A stretch of DNA of 64,000 bases from Bacillus sp. RO1 (GCF_012524115.1 NZ_JAAZWB010000081.1:1-64000), one strand, 5' to 3'. Counted from the first letter of the stretch, positions 17,001 through 26,935 are shown. The notes: generated by a model from the letters alone, not told the origin. Made by a program: numbers and translations.

Positions 17001-18284
17001 ATGGAAAAGTGGACCTTAAGAGTAAGAAAGGAAATATGGTTTGTGCCAAGCCTTTACGCATTGGCAAGCCTTATTCTAACAGCGATTGTCATAACGGTAG
17101 ACACCGTTTTTGCGGATTCGGTACAGAACAACCTTCCGAAAATATTTTTCACTAACGTCGACTTGAGCACCACCATCTTGAGTTCGATTGCGACCGCAAT
17201 TCTCACGATGACGACTATTTCGTTTTCCACCATCATGGTGGTGCTGACAACCTATTCGAGTCAGTTCTCCCCGAGGACACTGCAAGATTTCATGACAGAA
17301 AAGACAACCTTGCATGTGCTGGGAGTGTTTGTCGGGTCCTTTATTTATACGGTGTTGTCCTTATTGTTCATGAAAGATTGGTTAGATGAGCAGCGAGTGT
17401 TAGCGTCAGGGGTTGGCGTGATTCTCGCTGTGATTTGTGTTGGATACTTTGTCTTTTTCATTCACCATGTCGCACGCTCCATCCAGGTCAGCAAGCTTAT
17501 TGAGAGGGTTATGAAAGAGGGGATTGCTACAGTAAAAAAGAAAAAGCTACTCTATAAAGCCGAAAAAATACTTTTTGAAAAGATGGAAGTTTCAGCGACC
17601 TCTTTTCAAGAAAAAATGGAACTCACTCCAAAAGCCACAGGGTATGTTCAAGTCATCGATGCAGAAGGGTTGGCAGCCAAGGCGAAGGAGCAAGGTTTTC
17701 AGGTTGTTTTCAATAAACGCATTGGTGACTTTGTAACGGAACGTAGCGTGATCGCCATTGTTTATTTTACAAAAGGTAAACCAGAAGATTTGGACTTGAC
17801 CGCTTTCATCGAGGTGGGAGAAGAGCGTACACCGCTTCAGGACGGGGAGTTTGCTTTGCAAAAACTCGCGGAAGTGGCCCTGCGAGCAATATCTCCAGGG
17901 ATAAACGACCCTAATACGGCCAATAACTGCATTCGGTACATGAGCAGGCTGCTGATCGATTTTGGTGAGGTCGATTCAGACGCGATTACTTACCTGGATG
18001 AAGATAAAGAGAAACGGGTGACGATTCCGCAACGGACCTTTGAAGAAATCCTGTACACCGGTTTTTATCAGATTCGAATTTACGGAGAACGGGATATTTC
18101 GGTTGTACTCACGATCTTGGAGTGCCTGATTCTTATAGCCGAGGGAAGCAATCAGGAGATGAAGGACAAGGTTAAGAACATGTGGGAGTTTTTAGTAGAA
18201 AGCATTAAAGAGGAATATTTCGAGCCGCTTGATATAAAAATGGTAGAGGAGAAAAAGAAAAAATTAAGTGAATTACTGAACTAA
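17001..18284 (+). CDS. DUF2254 membrane protein
   Basis: A 427-residue membrane protein of the DUF2254 family. It has four N-terminal hydrophobic segments (about 16-36, 58-82, 104-124 and 132-152) and a soluble C-terminal part with the family segment LQKLAEVALRAISPGINDPNTANNC (about 287-311; only its core is quoted as evidence). No function is known; an osmotic or ion-related role is sometimes guessed but nothing here supports it. GGGGAG precedes the ATG. It is monocistronic, with a terminator right after the stop. Confidence 0.9.
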   Translation: MEKWTLRVRKEIWFVPSLYALASLILTAIVITVDTVFADSVQNNLPKIFFTNVDLSTTILSSIATAILTMTTISFSTIMVVLTTYSSQFSPRTLQDFMTEKTTLHVLGVFVGSFIYTVLSLLFMKDWLDEQRVLASGVGVILAVICVGYFVFFIHHVARSIQVSKLIERVMKEGIATVKKKKLLYKAEKILFEKMEVSATSFQEKMELTPKATGYVQVIDAEGLAAKAKEQGFQVVFNKRIGDFVTERSVIAIVYFTKGKPEDLDLTAFIEVGEERTPLQDGEFALQKLAEVALRAISPGINDPNTANNCIRYMSRLLIDFGEVDSDAITYLDEDKEKRVTIPQRTFEEILYTGFYQIRIYGERDISVVLTILECLILIAEGSNQEMKDKVKNMWEFLVESIKEEYFEPLDIKMVEEKKKKLSELLN

Positions 18285-18285
18285 A

Positions 18286-18318
18286 AAGGGATTCGAGAGC
18301 CTGTCCGAATCCCTCTCA
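18286..18318. terminator. Bidirectional terminator between the DUF2254 gene and ywhB
   Basis: agggattcg pairs with cgaatccct around AGAGCCTGTC. It lies between the convergent stops with A-rich and CTCAAC flanks. Confidence 0.65.
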
Positions 18319-18322
18319 ACAT

Positions 18323-18508
18323 TTATTGATCGCTTAATCGCTTACCGCCAACCGCATAGTGGCCCTTTGTCATCTCTTCAATAAAGACGACGATTTTCTC
18401 TTCCGGTGCACCGGTCGTTTCGCTGACAGCAGCTGTCACTTTTTCCACCAACGCTTTTTTCTGTTCCTCACTGCGGCCTTCAAGCATTTTAACAGTTACA
18501 TATGGCAT
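18323..18508 (-). CDS. ywhB: 4-oxalocrotonate tautomerase family protein YwhB
   Basis: A 61-residue tautomerase subunit of the 4-OT superfamily, expected to assemble as a hexamer. Pro2 follows the start Met (MPYVTVKM) and would become the catalytic N-terminal proline after Met removal. The start at 18508 is supported by AAAGGAGCG upstream and by Pro2; the longer frame is excluded. B. subtilis YwhB tautomerises substrates such as 2-hydroxymuconate, but its physiological substrate is unknown. It is divergent from ywhD. Confidence 0.93.
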   Translation of the reverse strand: MPYVTVKMLEGRSEEQKKALVEKVTAAVSETTGAPEEKIVVFIEEMTKGHYAVGGKRLSDQ

Positions 18509-18631
18509 ATTGAAATCGCTCCTTTGAATGTTTTTAACTCTCCCGTAAATTATTGTATAATGTAAAGAAAAGCGCAAGCGGCAGGATCGGTTTTGTCGCT
18601 GCAGCTAAACAAATGGCAAGGGGGCTAGAAT

Positions 18632-19147
18632 ATGGATCAGGAAAAGAAGAAAAAACCAATTGGCTTTAATATTATAAAAAATGACCCGACAGATGGGCAC
18701 GGAGGATTTGGAATCGGGGCGCTCAGCCTTGATAATGTTTCGCCTGTATTTGTAGATGTGGAGGGTGGGGAAGCATTTGTCGATATTGGCGCAATGCATG
18801 CCCGCAGTACGGTAGAGCGTGGGATTAAGTTCCTTCCCAACAAAGAGGACGTGCCGAACGGAAAACCATACTGGCTTGTGTGGGTAACCATCGACCGCAA
18901 GCAGGAAGGGCCGTATTATGCAGGAGTGACAGCGTGTGAAATGACGGTGGATCGTGAAATTCGCCGAGGCTACAAGTCACTGCCGGAGCACGTGAATAAA
19001 ATGGATAAGTCCATGAAACGCCATATCATGGTGGAGCATATGGATGACCATTCTAAAGCTATTTTGCAAAACTATTTGGAGTCTCATGACAGTGGAATGT
19101 GGGAAAGAGCTTCCGATGACCTCAAAAAGCAATTAGCAACAAACTAG
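18632..19147 (+). CDS. ywhD: YwhD family protein
   Basis: A 171-residue conserved Bacillus protein with IGFNIIKNDPTDGHGGFGIGA at the N terminus and HMDDHSKAILQNYL near the C terminus. Function unknown. AAGGGGG precedes the ATG. It is divergent from ywhB and followed by a strong terminator; the ywhB-ywhD-pbpG-speE-speB order is that of B. subtilis. Confidence 0.9.
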   Translation: MDQEKKKKPIGFNIIKNDPTDGHGGFGIGALSLDNVSPVFVDVEGGEAFVDIGAMHARSTVERGIKFLPNKEDVPNGKPYWLVWVTIDRKQEGPYYAGVTACEMTVDREIRRGYKSLPEHVNKMDKSMKRHIMVEHMDDHSKAILQNYLESHDSGMWERASDDLKKQLATN

Positions 19148-19276
19148 TTTGTCAAGAGGATATCAAAAATAAAGATGTGACATTTTTTTGAATGTTCGAC
19201 TCTACCCACTTGAGTTATTACGACAAAAAAAGTAAAATTAAACTCACATGTGTAGAACACATGGAAAGCTAGGACA

Positions 19277-19318
19277 CCTAAAACCCCCGGGAGACATCCC
19301 GGGGGTTTTAACTTTTTT
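19277..19318 (+). terminator. Strong terminator after ywhD
   Basis: AAAACCCCCGGGA and TCCCGGGGGTTTT form a perfect 13-bp stem on a GACA loop, followed by AACTTTTTT. Confidence 0.9.
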
Positions 19319-19348
19319 AGGATACTATTTGTTCTTTGAGGCATATAG

Positions 19349-19473
19349 CTGTTGATTGGAGCAAAAGGCGAAGACTCTTGAGGGAGATAGCGCTAGGTGG
19401 AGACCCCACAGGCGCAGCCGAGGAGTCTCACGTCAGCCCCTAGGAAAGCGAAGCCGTTTGCGGAAATCAACAG
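19349..19473 (+). repeat. R-element copy 2
   Basis: Ends CTGTTGATT and AATCAACAG pair. The body is GGAGCAAAAGGCGAAGACTC, GAGGGAGATAGCGCTAGG, GGAGACCCCACAGGCG and AGCCGAGGAGTCTC. It lies between the ywhD terminator and the 3' end of pbpG. Confidence 0.9.
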
Positions 19474-19489
19474 CGGTGTTTCTTATACA

Positions 19490-21559
19490 TTACATCCAAG
19501 GTACAAATCGTTTCCACCATTTTTTATTTTCTTTTTTCGGTTGTTCTTCAGGAACTGCTTCCTCTTCTTTTACATCTTCTAAATGCGCCATGCAGTATTC
19601 GGTTGGTTCGGTTCCTTTAATATAATAGCTTAGCCTTGAAACCGGACAATCGCTTGTGGCAAGAAGGCCACTTTCCGGATTGACCTGCACCCCGACAACT
19701 CCTTCTGTTGGTGCAAATGCCACAACAGATTTATTGTCGAGCGCGCGCTCCATGAATCCTGCCCATAAATTTTTTGCATAATGTTTTTCCGCCCAAAGCG
19801 TAATGGATTGATCACGGTCATAGCCTGTCCAGACAGCACTGACCAGCTGCGGGGTGTACCCGATCATCCAGCTATCCGTTTCTGTGGACCCTGATTTTCC
19901 GGCATAAGGCCTTGTCAGCTTGTCGAGAATCGCATTCCCGGTTACGGCCATATAGCCGTTCAAGGCCGGATCGAACATTCCGGTCATCATATGATTCAGG
20001 ACAAATGTTACATCAGGATCCAGTAATTGCTTCGTTTCTTTTTCCCGCTCAAAAAGGATTTCTCCCTTGTAATTCACAACTTTCTCAATAAAAACAGGCT
20101 TCACTTCTTTTCCACCATTCGCAAAAACACTGTAGGCATTGGCCATGTCGAGTACCCGGACAGGGGAAGTACCTAATGCAAGAGAAGGGACATCCTTTAT
20201 TTTAGAATGGATTCCAAGTTCTTTTGCCTGTTTGGTCAATTCTTTTTCGCCAAGCAGTAAGTGAGTTTTAACCGCATAGACGTTATCGGATAATGGCAAA
20301 GCCTGCATCATCGTCAACACATCATTCGCATAGTAATTATTAAAATTATGAGGCGTGTATTGCGAGCGACCGTTATCGACTTCGAAGGTTGTCACTTCAC
20401 TTCTAAAGCCGGTAGATGGCGTGAATCCTTGCTCAAGCGCTCGATAATACAGCAATGGCTTAAAAGTCGAACCGGGCTGTCTTTCTGCCTGCGTCACCCT
20501 GTTGTACGGGCTTTCTTCGTAATCTCTTCCGCCTACAAGCGCAAGCACTCTCCCCGTTTTCGGATCCATAGAAACGAAGCCGACCTGCATATCAGACTCC
20601 GGATCGAACGTTTTCTCCACTTCCTCTTCGGCAATAGCCTGGAGAGAAGGATCCAACGTAGTGTAAATATGAAGCCCACCCATTTCTAACTCTTCTTGCA
20701 GACCCAAAACATTTCTAATCTCCGCTCGAACAGCATCTTGAAAATAAGGGGCCATGAACTCTTTCGGCAAATGCTCACGATTTCCGTATGTTAGCGGCTG
20801 TGCGAGTGCTTCTTCCGCTTCTTTTATCGTAAGAGAGCCGTTTTCCACCATGGAATGCAAGACAATTTCCTGCCTTTGTCGTGCCCGTTCGCTGTCTGCA
20901 TAAGGTGAAAAGACGCTTGGACCTTTCGGAATACCTGCAAGCATGCTGGCTTCCGCTAATGTCAGCTCTTTTGCAGGCTTGTTAAAATAGTAATAAGACG
21001 CCGATTCAATTCCATAAGCGCCATGACCATAGTAGATCGTATTCAAATAGCCTTCAAGAATCTCTTCTTTCGAGTAATTAGCCTCAATCCTAATCGTATA
21101 AAGGGCTTCATCCCATTTTCGCTTCCACGTCTTATCATGAACAAGAAAAAGATTACGGGCATATTGTTGCGAAATGGTACTAGCTCCTTGCACCTTTGCA
21201 CGGGCCTTAATATCAGCAAGGATGGCACCACCGATTCGCTTAGGATCAAACCCGTGATGGGTGAAAAAACGTCTATCTTCCACCGCCACCGTCGCATCAA
21301 CTAAATAAGGGGAAATGTCCTCGAGTCCGACCCAGTAACGCTTCTCGCCACTATGAGCCTCTCCAATTATCGCCCCGTCCTTGCTATAGAAAATCGATGA
21401 CTGCGTAACAGAAAGGGGAGGAGCGCCCTTGGATTTCGCATAAATCCAAACACCGCCAACCAAAAGAAAGAAAGAGATTGATAGGATAATTCCGATAAAT
21501 AACATGGCACGAATATATTTAATAACCTGCTGAAACCGGTCGTTTGTGATTAATTCCAT
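19490..21559 (-). CDS. pbpG: Class A penicillin-binding protein PbpG (PBP2d)
   Basis: A bifunctional peptidoglycan synthase; in B. subtilis PBP2d is made in the forespore and acts in cortex or germ-wall synthesis. It is 689 residues. A short cytosolic tail and one membrane anchor (about 16-38) precede the GT51 transglycosylase domain (EDRRFFTHHGFD with catalytic Glu, about 93-104; STISQQYARN; EGYLNTIYYGHGAYGIE). The transpeptidase domain follows, with STFKPLLYY (active Ser-x-x-Lys), SDN (SxN) and KSGST (KTG-type). A Lys/Glu-rich tail ends the protein. GGGGG lies ten bases before the ATG. It is divergent from speE. Confidence 0.93.
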   Translation of the reverse strand: MELITNDRFQQVIKYIRAMLFIGIILSISFFLLVGGVWIYAKSKGAPPLSVTQSSIFYSKDGAIIGEAHSGEKRYWVGLEDISPYLVDATVAVEDRRFFTHHGFDPKRIGGAILADIKARAKVQGASTISQQYARNLFLVHDKTWKRKWDEALYTIRIEANYSKEEILEGYLNTIYYGHGAYGIESASYYYFNKPAKELTLAEASMLAGIPKGPSVFSPYADSERARQRQEIVLHSMVENGSLTIKEAEEALAQPLTYGNREHLPKEFMAPYFQDAVRAEIRNVLGLQEELEMGGLHIYTTLDPSLQAIAEEEVEKTFDPESDMQVGFVSMDPKTGRVLALVGGRDYEESPYNRVTQAERQPGSTFKPLLYYRALEQGFTPSTGFRSEVTTFEVDNGRSQYTPHNFNNYYANDVLTMMQALPLSDNVYAVKTHLLLGEKELTKQAKELGIHSKIKDVPSLALGTSPVRVLDMANAYSVFANGGKEVKPVFIEKVVNYKGEILFEREKETKQLLDPDVTFVLNHMMTGMFDPALNGYMAVTGNAILDKLTRPYAGKSGSTETDSWMIGYTPQLVSAVWTGYDRDQSITLWAEKHYAKNLWAGFMERALDNKSVVAFAPTEGVVGVQVNPESGLLATSDCPVSRLSYYIKGTEPTEYCMAHLEDVKEEEAVPEEQPKKENKKWWKRFVPWM

Positions 21560-21622
21560 TTTTCTCGAACCCCCTTTATCTAAGACCTCTATCTAATGAA
21601 ATTTTCATAGTGAAAAAACTAA

Positions 21623-21746
21623 GTTGATTGAAGTGGAAGGCGCGTAGACTTCCGGGGGAGGAAGGGATAGGGGAGACCCCGCAGGCTTGCCGAGGAGGCT
21701 CCCGGACCGCCCGCAGAAAAGCGAAGCGCCTGGAACGAAAATCAAC
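21623..21746 (+). repeat. R-element copy 3
   Basis: Ends GTTGATT and AATCAAC pair. The body has GAAGTGGAAGGCGCGTAGAC, GAGACCCCGCAGGC, GCCGAGGAGGCTCC and GCGAAGCGCCTGGAACG. It lies between the divergent genes pbpG and speE. Confidence 0.85.
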
Positions 21747-21849
21747 CGTTAAAACGAACATATATCTTCATTCATAAAAAATGGTTTTATTTCCTAGTAT
21801 TAAATTCTTTGAACCTTTTTAAACATTTGCAGAAAAATAAATTTTTTAC

Positions 21850-21877
21850 TTGAATTTTTGCTAGATTCATCTATACT
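21850..21877 (+). promoter_or_regulatory. Candidate speE promoter
   Basis: TTGAAT (21850-21855), 16-base spacer, TATACT (21872-21877). It lies about 190 bases before the speE start. Confidence 0.5.
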
Positions 21878-22064
21878 TTTTTCTTGGTGATTAGAAAAGT
21901 GGACGCGGTTGTTTTTTGGCCGAAGAAGCAAGAAATCCCGACAATTCAATGTTTCATTTTTCATCGATAGGGAACGATAAAAACGAGCATTTAACGATAG
22001 AAACTAACGCTTATGGCCGCAAGATAGATAGTAAATTTAATGTTGGAAGGGAATGTTGTACAAA

Positions 22065-22892
22065 ATGGAATTATGGTACACAGAATATCAAACAAAAAAC
22101 TTCGGAATCACAGCGAAAATCAAACGCACTTTACATACAGAGCAGACGGAATTCCAAAAGCTTGATATGGTAGAAACAGAAGAGTTCGGCAACATGCTTA
22201 TCTTGGACGGCATGGTTATGACGACACAAAAGGACGAGTTCGTTTATCACGAAATGGTGGCACACGTGCCATTGTTCACGCACCCAAATCCTGAAAATGT
22301 GTTAGTAGTAGGCGGTGGAGACGGCGGCGTTATCCGCGAAGTCTTGAAGCACCCAAGCGTGAAAAAAGCGACACTTGTTGAAATTGATGGGAAAGTAATC
22401 GAGTACTCCAAGAAGTATCTTCCTGAAATTGCAGGAGAGCTTGAAAACGAGCGCGTGGAAGTGAAAGTCGGTGACGGCTTCATGCACATCGCAGAAAGCG
22501 AAAACGAGTATGATGTAATCATGGTTGACTCCACAGAGCCAGTTGGACCAGCTGTTAACCTATTTACAAAAGGCTTCTACGCAGGAATCTCCAAAGCGTT
22601 AAAAGAAGACGGCGTATTCGTAGCGCAAACGGACAACCCTTGGTTCACACCTGAGTTAATCACAAATGTACAACGCGACGTACGTGAAATCTTCCCGATC
22701 ACACGCCTGTATATCGCAAACATCCCAACATATCCAAGCGGCATGTGGACATTCACAATCGGATCCAAAAAACACGACCCACTGGAAGTAAGCGAAGACC
22801 GCTTCCACGAAATCGACACAAAATACTACACAAAAGACCTGCACAAAGCAGCATTCGCCCTACCTAAATTTGTAGCGGATTTAGTGAAGTAA
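22065..22892 (+). CDS. speE: Spermidine synthase
   Basis: Transfers an aminopropyl group from decarboxylated S-adenosylmethionine to putrescine to give spermidine. It is 276 residues. The family motif [19 protein letters not shown] lies near residues 82-100, and [14 protein letters not shown] (catalytic Asp) near 151-164. The start is uncertain: ATG at 22053 abuts the GGAAGG site, whereas ATG at 22065 begins [13 protein letters not shown], which matches the usual N terminus. It forms a putative polyamine unit with speB downstream, although R-element copy 4 and a terminator lie between them. Confidence 0.95.
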   Translation: MELWYTEYQTKNFGITAKIKRTLHTEQTEFQKLDMVETEEFGNMLILDGMVMTTQKDEFVYHEMVAHVPLFTHPNPENVLVVGGGDGGVIREVLKHPSVKKATLVEIDGKVIEYSKKYLPEIAGELENERVEVKVGDGFMHIAESENEYDVIMVDSTEPVGPAVNLFTKGFYAGISKALKEDGVFVAQTDNPWFTPELITNVQRDVREIFPITRLYIANIPTYPSGMWTFTIGSKKHDPLEVSEDRFHEIDTKYYTKDLHKAAFALPKFVADLVK

Positions 22893-22914
22893 TAAGGTAG
22901 AGAGATAAAGAGGT

Positions 22915-22935
22915 AAAGAGGGGTCTGACCCTCGC
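22915..22935. repeat. GGGGTCTGACCCTC palindrome copy
   Basis: A single palindromic copy 28 bases past the speE stop, preceded by GAGATAAAGAGGTAAAGA. The same GAGATAAAGAGG lead-in precedes the copy at 8.87 kb. Confidence 0.8.
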
Positions 22936-22969
22936 CGCGGTACAGCTTTGAAGTTATAGAGAACTAAAG

Positions 22970-23019
22970 AGGGGTCTGACCCTCAGCGCGTTAAAGCGCT
23001 AAGGGTCAGACCCCTTAAA
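22970..23019 (+). terminator. speE terminator made of two palindrome arms
   Basis: AGGGGTCTGACCCT pairs with AGGGTCAGACCCCT, and AGCGC with GCGCT inside, closing on GTTAAA. TTAAAATAAA follows. Confidence 0.75.
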
Positions 23020-23080
23020 ATAAATATAAATCACACTATGAGGGACGAAAGTGAGATACGTCATATTTTAACTGTTTCGC

Positions 23081-23263
23081 CTGTTGATTGAAGTGCAGGG
23101 TGTGAGACTCCTCGAAAATGCTACGCATTTTCTTCGTGCGATGCGTCGCTGTCGAAGCCTTCCATGTCCTACGGGAGGAAGGGACTGGGGAGACCCCTGA
23201 AGCGTTGTGAGGAGGCTCCCGGACCGCCCGTGGAAAGCGAACACCCGGAACGGAAATCAACAG
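23081..23263 (+). repeat. R-element copy 4 with an internal insertion
   Basis: Ends CTGTTGATT and AATCAACAG pair. Compared with other copies there are about 55 extra bases after GTGAGACTCC, carrying their own small stem (GAAAATG, CTACG, CATTTTC). The rest is canonical (GGAGACCCCTGAAGCG, GAGGAGGCTCCCGG, GGAAAGCGAACACCCGG). It lies in front of speB. Confidence 0.85.
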
Positions 23264-23326
23264 GAAGTTGACTAATTCACACCATTTTCTTGAAACTACC
23301 CCCTCACTCCAAGGAGGAAACTACCC

Positions 23327-24199
23327 ATGCGTTTTGATGAAGCATATTCAGGCAACGTATTTATTAAAAGCCATCCAAGCTTTGAAGATAGCCAAGCAGT
23401 AATCTACGGTATGCCGATGGACTGGACAGTAAGCTACCGCCCAGGATCCCGCTTCGGCCCGTCCCGTATCCGCGAAGTATCCATCGGACTAGAAGAGTAC
23501 AGCCCGTACCTAGATCGTGAATTAGAAGAAGTAAAATACTTTGATGCTGGTGATATCCCATTGCCATTCGGTAATCCGCAAAAAAGCATCGAAATGATTG
23601 AAGAATACATCGACAGCCTTTTAGAAAAAGATAAGTTCCCACTTGGTATGGGAGGAGAGCATCTTGTATCATGGCCAGTCATCAAGGCAATGTACAAAAA
23701 GTATCCAGACCTTGCTATCATCCATATGGACGCTCACACTGATCTTCGTGACGACTACGAAGGCGAGCCGCTTTCCCACTCCACACCGATCAAGAAAGCA
23801 GCAAACCTAATCGGGCCGACGAATGTGTACTCATTTGGAATCCGTTCCGGTATGAAGGAAGAGTTCCAATGGGCTAAGGAAGTGGGCATGCACATCTCCA
23901 AGTTTGAGGTGCTTGAGCCATTAAAAGAAATCCTTCCAACACTTGCTGGCCGTCCGGTATACGTAACTATCGACATCGACGTTCTTGACCCTGCACACGC
24001 ACCAGGTACAGGAACAGTGGATTGTGGCGGTATCACGTCCCGTGAGTTGCTTGCATCCATCCATGCGATTGCAGGTTCCGATGTGAACGTGGTTGGAGCG
24101 GATTTAGTTGAGGTTGCACCTATTTATGACGCTTCCGAGCAAACTGCCAACACTGCAAGCAAGCTGATCCGTGAAATGATTTTAGGTTGGGTAAAATAA
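23327..24199 (+). CDS. speB: Agmatinase
   Basis: Hydrolyses agmatine to putrescine and urea, feeding speE. It is 290 residues in the ureohydrolase family. The binuclear Mn ligands are visible in GGEHLVSWP (His), DAHTDLRDD (Asp/His) and DIDVLDPAHAPGTGT (Asp). AAGGAGG stands at a proper distance from the ATG. The speE-speB pair is conserved in Bacillus. R-element copy 4 lies 60 bases upstream, within the probable leader. Confidence 0.96.
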   Translation: MRFDEAYSGNVFIKSHPSFEDSQAVIYGMPMDWTVSYRPGSRFGPSRIREVSIGLEEYSPYLDRELEEVKYFDAGDIPLPFGNPQKSIEMIEEYIDSLLEKDKFPLGMGGEHLVSWPVIKAMYKKYPDLAIIHMDAHTDLRDDYEGEPLSHSTPIKKAANLIGPTNVYSFGIRSGMKEEFQWAKEVGMHISKFEVLEPLKEILPTLAGRPVYVTIDIDVLDPAHAPGTGTVDCGGITSRELLASIHAIAGSDVNVVGADLVEVAPIYDASEQTANTASKLIREMILGWVK

Positions 24200-24207
24200 G
24201 CATTTTA

Positions 24208-24265
24208 TTTTTGGCTCTGTTTTTCAAGTACTTGCGAGAGTGCTTGGGGGACAGGGCTTTTTATG
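24208..24265 (+). terminator. Probable terminator of speB
   Basis: A nested stem: CAAGTACT with AGTGCTTG inside, and GGCTCTGTTTTT against GGGGACAGGGCT outside (with G-U pairs), followed by TTTTTATG. Confidence 0.6.
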
Positions 24266-24303
24266 TGTTGGCAGGTTCTATATAACCGAAGAAGGTGGGA
24301 TTA

Positions 24304-24540
24304 TAGATGAACGGTCTAATAGGGAGGTCCAATTTGTTTGAAGCTTGAAGAATACAAGGGAAACTGACTAATAGAACGCTTCTATACGCCTGAAGGCCAA
24401 GGAAACTCAGGCAAACTGTCTAATAGAACGCTTCTATACGCTTGAAGGCCAAGGAAACTCAGGCAAACTGTCTAATAGAACGCTTCTATTCGCCCGAAGG
24501 CCAAAAAAACTCAGGCAAACTGTCCAATAGAACTCCCAAT
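24304..24540 (+). repeat. Tandem repeat array B, 52-bp period
   Basis: CTAATAG or CCAATAG begins at 24316, 24368, 24420, 24472 and 24524: four steps of exactly 52 bp. Each full unit holds two small inverted repeats, ATAGAA-CGC-TTCTAT and GCCTGA...TCAGGC. The sequence is different from arrays A1/A2 but the period is the same. It lies between speB and ywiB. Confidence 0.92.
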
Positions 24541-24718
24541 TCTCCAATCTCAATTCCAATCCCCCTTCCACCCCCACCCAACGCGAAAATCCACCATTTT
24601 TCCACCGCCCACCAACATCCTCTATTGAACTCCACACCCTACTTGTTTTATACTATGAAGGTTATAGAAAAATCGACGCGAACCAGTAAGCGTTAAAGAT
24701 AAAAGGATGTGGGGCCAG
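24541..24718. other. Spacer before ywiB
   Basis: A C-rich then AT-rich stretch with no gene. A promoter for ywiB-argS is expected here; TTGTTTTATACTATG near 24644 includes a TATACT-like -10 without a clear -35. Confidence 0.35.
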
Positions 24719-25174
24719 ATGGCAGACAATCAAAATCACTTAAAGATGCCGATAAAGGTGACGTTCCAATCGGAAATAATTAATGCGGATAATGACAGGG
24801 AATTTGTTGTGTTTGGGGCAGATGGTCAATACTACATAAAAGGTGAGTCAGAATACATCGTCTTCTCAGAAGAACTTGAAGGCAAAGAGAAGGTCGATTG
24901 TTTTTATAAAATTACAGACAAAGAAGTACGTCTGAAGCGCTCAGGGGACATCAATATGTTGCAATCCTTCCGTGCGGGTGAAACGACAGACGGAAGCTAC
25001 CAGGGTGCTGGCGCAAGGTTTCAGTTTGAAACGGAAACCGAAAAAGTGGTCATGATGAAGGATCCCGATAAGAAACGAGGCTGTTTGCAGCTTGACTATA
25101 AATTGAAGGTTCAAGATCAAATAACCGGTCAATACTTGATAACAATCAACTACGAGGAGGAACAGGCAAGATGA
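24719..25174 (+). CDS. ywiB: DUF1934 protein YwiB
   Basis: A 151-residue calycin-like beta-barrel protein of the DUF1934 family ([16 protein letters not shown] at the N terminus, LRLKRSGD-like and [22 protein letters not shown] strands at the end). Function unknown. The start is uncertain: ATG at 24707 or 24719, the latter giving MADNQNHLK. The stop overlaps the argS start (ATGA), a coupling conserved in Bacillus, so the two genes form an operon. Confidence 0.85.
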   Translation: MADNQNHLKMPIKVTFQSEIINADNDREFVVFGADGQYYIKGESEYIVFSEELEGKEKVDCFYKITDKEVRLKRSGDINMLQSFRAGETTDGSYQGAGARFQFETETEKVVMMKDPDKKRGCLQLDYKLKVQDQITGQYLITINYEEEQAR

Positions 25175-26841
25175 ATATAGTAGAACAAGTACAAGAACGC
25201 CTGAAAGAAGAGATTAAGGCTTCCGTTCTTAAAGCAGGCTTGGCAACAGAGGAGCAAATCCCAACTGTTGTGCTCGAAACACCGAAGGACAAAGCAAACG
25301 GAGATTACTCCACGAATATGGCGATGCAGCTTGCACGAGTAGCGAAAAAAGCACCACGCATGATTGCGGAAGAAATCGTGAAAAATTTTGATCAATCAAA
25401 GGCATCAATCGATAAAATTGATATCGCCGGCCCGGGATTCATCAACTTTTACATGGACAATGCTTATCTGACAGATTTAATTCCGACAATCCTTAAAGAA
25501 GGCTCCAATTACGGGCGTTCTAACGTCGGCAACGGCGAAAAAATCAATGTCGAGTTCGTATCGGCCAACCCTACAGGCGACCTTCACCTTGGACATGCCC
25601 GTGGTGCAGCAGTGGGGGATTCTCTTTGTAATGTACTTGACAAGGCAGGCTACGATGTAACACGCGAATACTACATCAACGACGCGGGTAACCAAATCAA
25701 CAACCTCGCACTTTCTGTTGAGGCACGCTATTTCCAAGCACTTGGCCAAGACAAAGAAATGCCGGAAGATGGCTATCATGGAAAAGATATCATTGGAATC
25801 GGCCAGGCAATCGCAGATGAGTTCGGCGACCGTTTCGTCCATGAATCTGAAGAAGACCGCCGCAGCTTTTTCCGTGAATACGGCTTAAAATACGAAATGA
25901 AAAAATTGCAACAGGACCTAGAAGAGTTCCGTGTCCGCTTTGACGTTTGGTACTCCGAGACTTCCCTTTATAATAACGGGAAAATTGACGATGCAATGGC
26001 AACCCTTCGCGAACAGGGCCACATCTACGAAGAAGAAGGAGCAACTTGGTTCCGTTCCACAGAATTCGGCGATGACAAAAACCGGGTACTAATTAAAAAT
26101 GACGGATCTTACACGTATTTAACTCCGGACATCGCGTACCATCAGGATAAACTAAAACGCGGCCATGACAAGCTTATCAACATCTGGGGAGCAGACCACC
26201 ACGGCTACATCCCTCGTATGAAGGCAGCCATTGAAGCGCTTGGTTACGGAAAAAACGCACTGGAAGTAGAAATCATCCAGCTTGTCCACCTTTTCCAAAA
26301 CGGTGAAAAGATGAAAATGAGTAAGCGTACCGGTAAAGCTGTAACAATGCGTGACTTGATGGAAGAAGTGGGCTTGGATGCTGTACGTTATTTCTTTGCG
26401 ATGCGTTCAGGTGACACGCATTTAGATTTTGATATGGACTTAGCAGTTTCCCAGTCTAATGAAAATCCTGTATTCTACGCACAATACGCGCACGCTCGTA
26501 TTTGCAGCATGCTTCGCCAAGGCGAAGAGCAAGGTCTAAGCCTAGAAGGGGACTTTGCGCTAGAACACATCTCTTCTGAAAAAGAGATCGACCTTTTGAA
26601 AAAGCTTGGGGAATACCCACTTGCGGTAGCGGAAGCGGCAGAAAAACGCATCCCTCACCGAATTACAAACTATATATTTGAACTTGCTTCCGCGCTTCAC
26701 AGCTTCTACAATGCGGAGAAAGTATTAGACCCTGACAACCAAGAAAAATCCAGAGCACGTCTTGGTTTAATGAAATCTGTTCAAATCACGCTGCAAGATG
26801 CACTTAAGTTGATCGGAGTTTCAGCACCAGAGAAAATGTAA
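25171..26841 (+). CDS. argS: Arginyl-tRNA synthetase
   Basis: A class I aminoacyl-tRNA synthetase charging tRNA-Arg. It is 556 residues, normal length. The N-terminal additional domain (1-110) is followed by the HIGH-type motif in [13 protein letters not shown] (about 131-143) and a KMSKR motif (about 379-383, MKMSKRTGK). The DALR anticodon-binding domain is at the C terminus ([19 protein letters not shown]). GAGGAGG precedes the ATG. No T-box leader is seen ahead of ywiB-argS. Confidence 0.98.
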   Translation: MNIVEQVQERLKEEIKASVLKAGLATEEQIPTVVLETPKDKANGDYSTNMAMQLARVAKKAPRMIAEEIVKNFDQSKASIDKIDIAGPGFINFYMDNAYLTDLIPTILKEGSNYGRSNVGNGEKINVEFVSANPTGDLHLGHARGAAVGDSLCNVLDKAGYDVTREYYINDAGNQINNLALSVEARYFQALGQDKEMPEDGYHGKDIIGIGQAIADEFGDRFVHESEEDRRSFFREYGLKYEMKKLQQDLEEFRVRFDVWYSETSLYNNGKIDDAMATLREQGHIYEEEGATWFRSTEFGDDKNRVLIKNDGSYTYLTPDIAYHQDKLKRGHDKLINIWGADHHGYIPRMKAAIEALGYGKNALEVEIIQLVHLFQNGEKMKMSKRTGKAVTMRDLMEEVGLDAVRYFFAMRSGDTHLDFDMDLAVSQSNENPVFYAQYAHARICSMLRQGEEQGLSLEGDFALEHISSEKEIDLLKKLGEYPLAVAEAAEKRIPHRITNYIFELASALHSFYNAEKVLDPDNQEKSRARLGLMKSVQITLQDALKLIGVSAPEKM

Positions 26842-26846
26842 GACCA

Positions 26847-26890
26847 AAAAGCTCTCTACTAGAAATTAGAGTAGAGAGCTTTCTTTTGGT
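26847..26890 (+). terminator. Terminator of argS
   Basis: aaaagctctctact pairs with agtagagagctttc around AGAAATTAG, followed by TTTT. Confidence 0.85.
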
Positions 26891-26935
26891 CAAAATAACA
26901 ACATAAGATAAATACAACAAGGGAGTTTTCCAACA

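Noticed and set aside
24541-24720. T-box leader before ywiB-argS
   Set aside because: No specifier stem, T-box sequence or terminator/antiterminator pair could be found.
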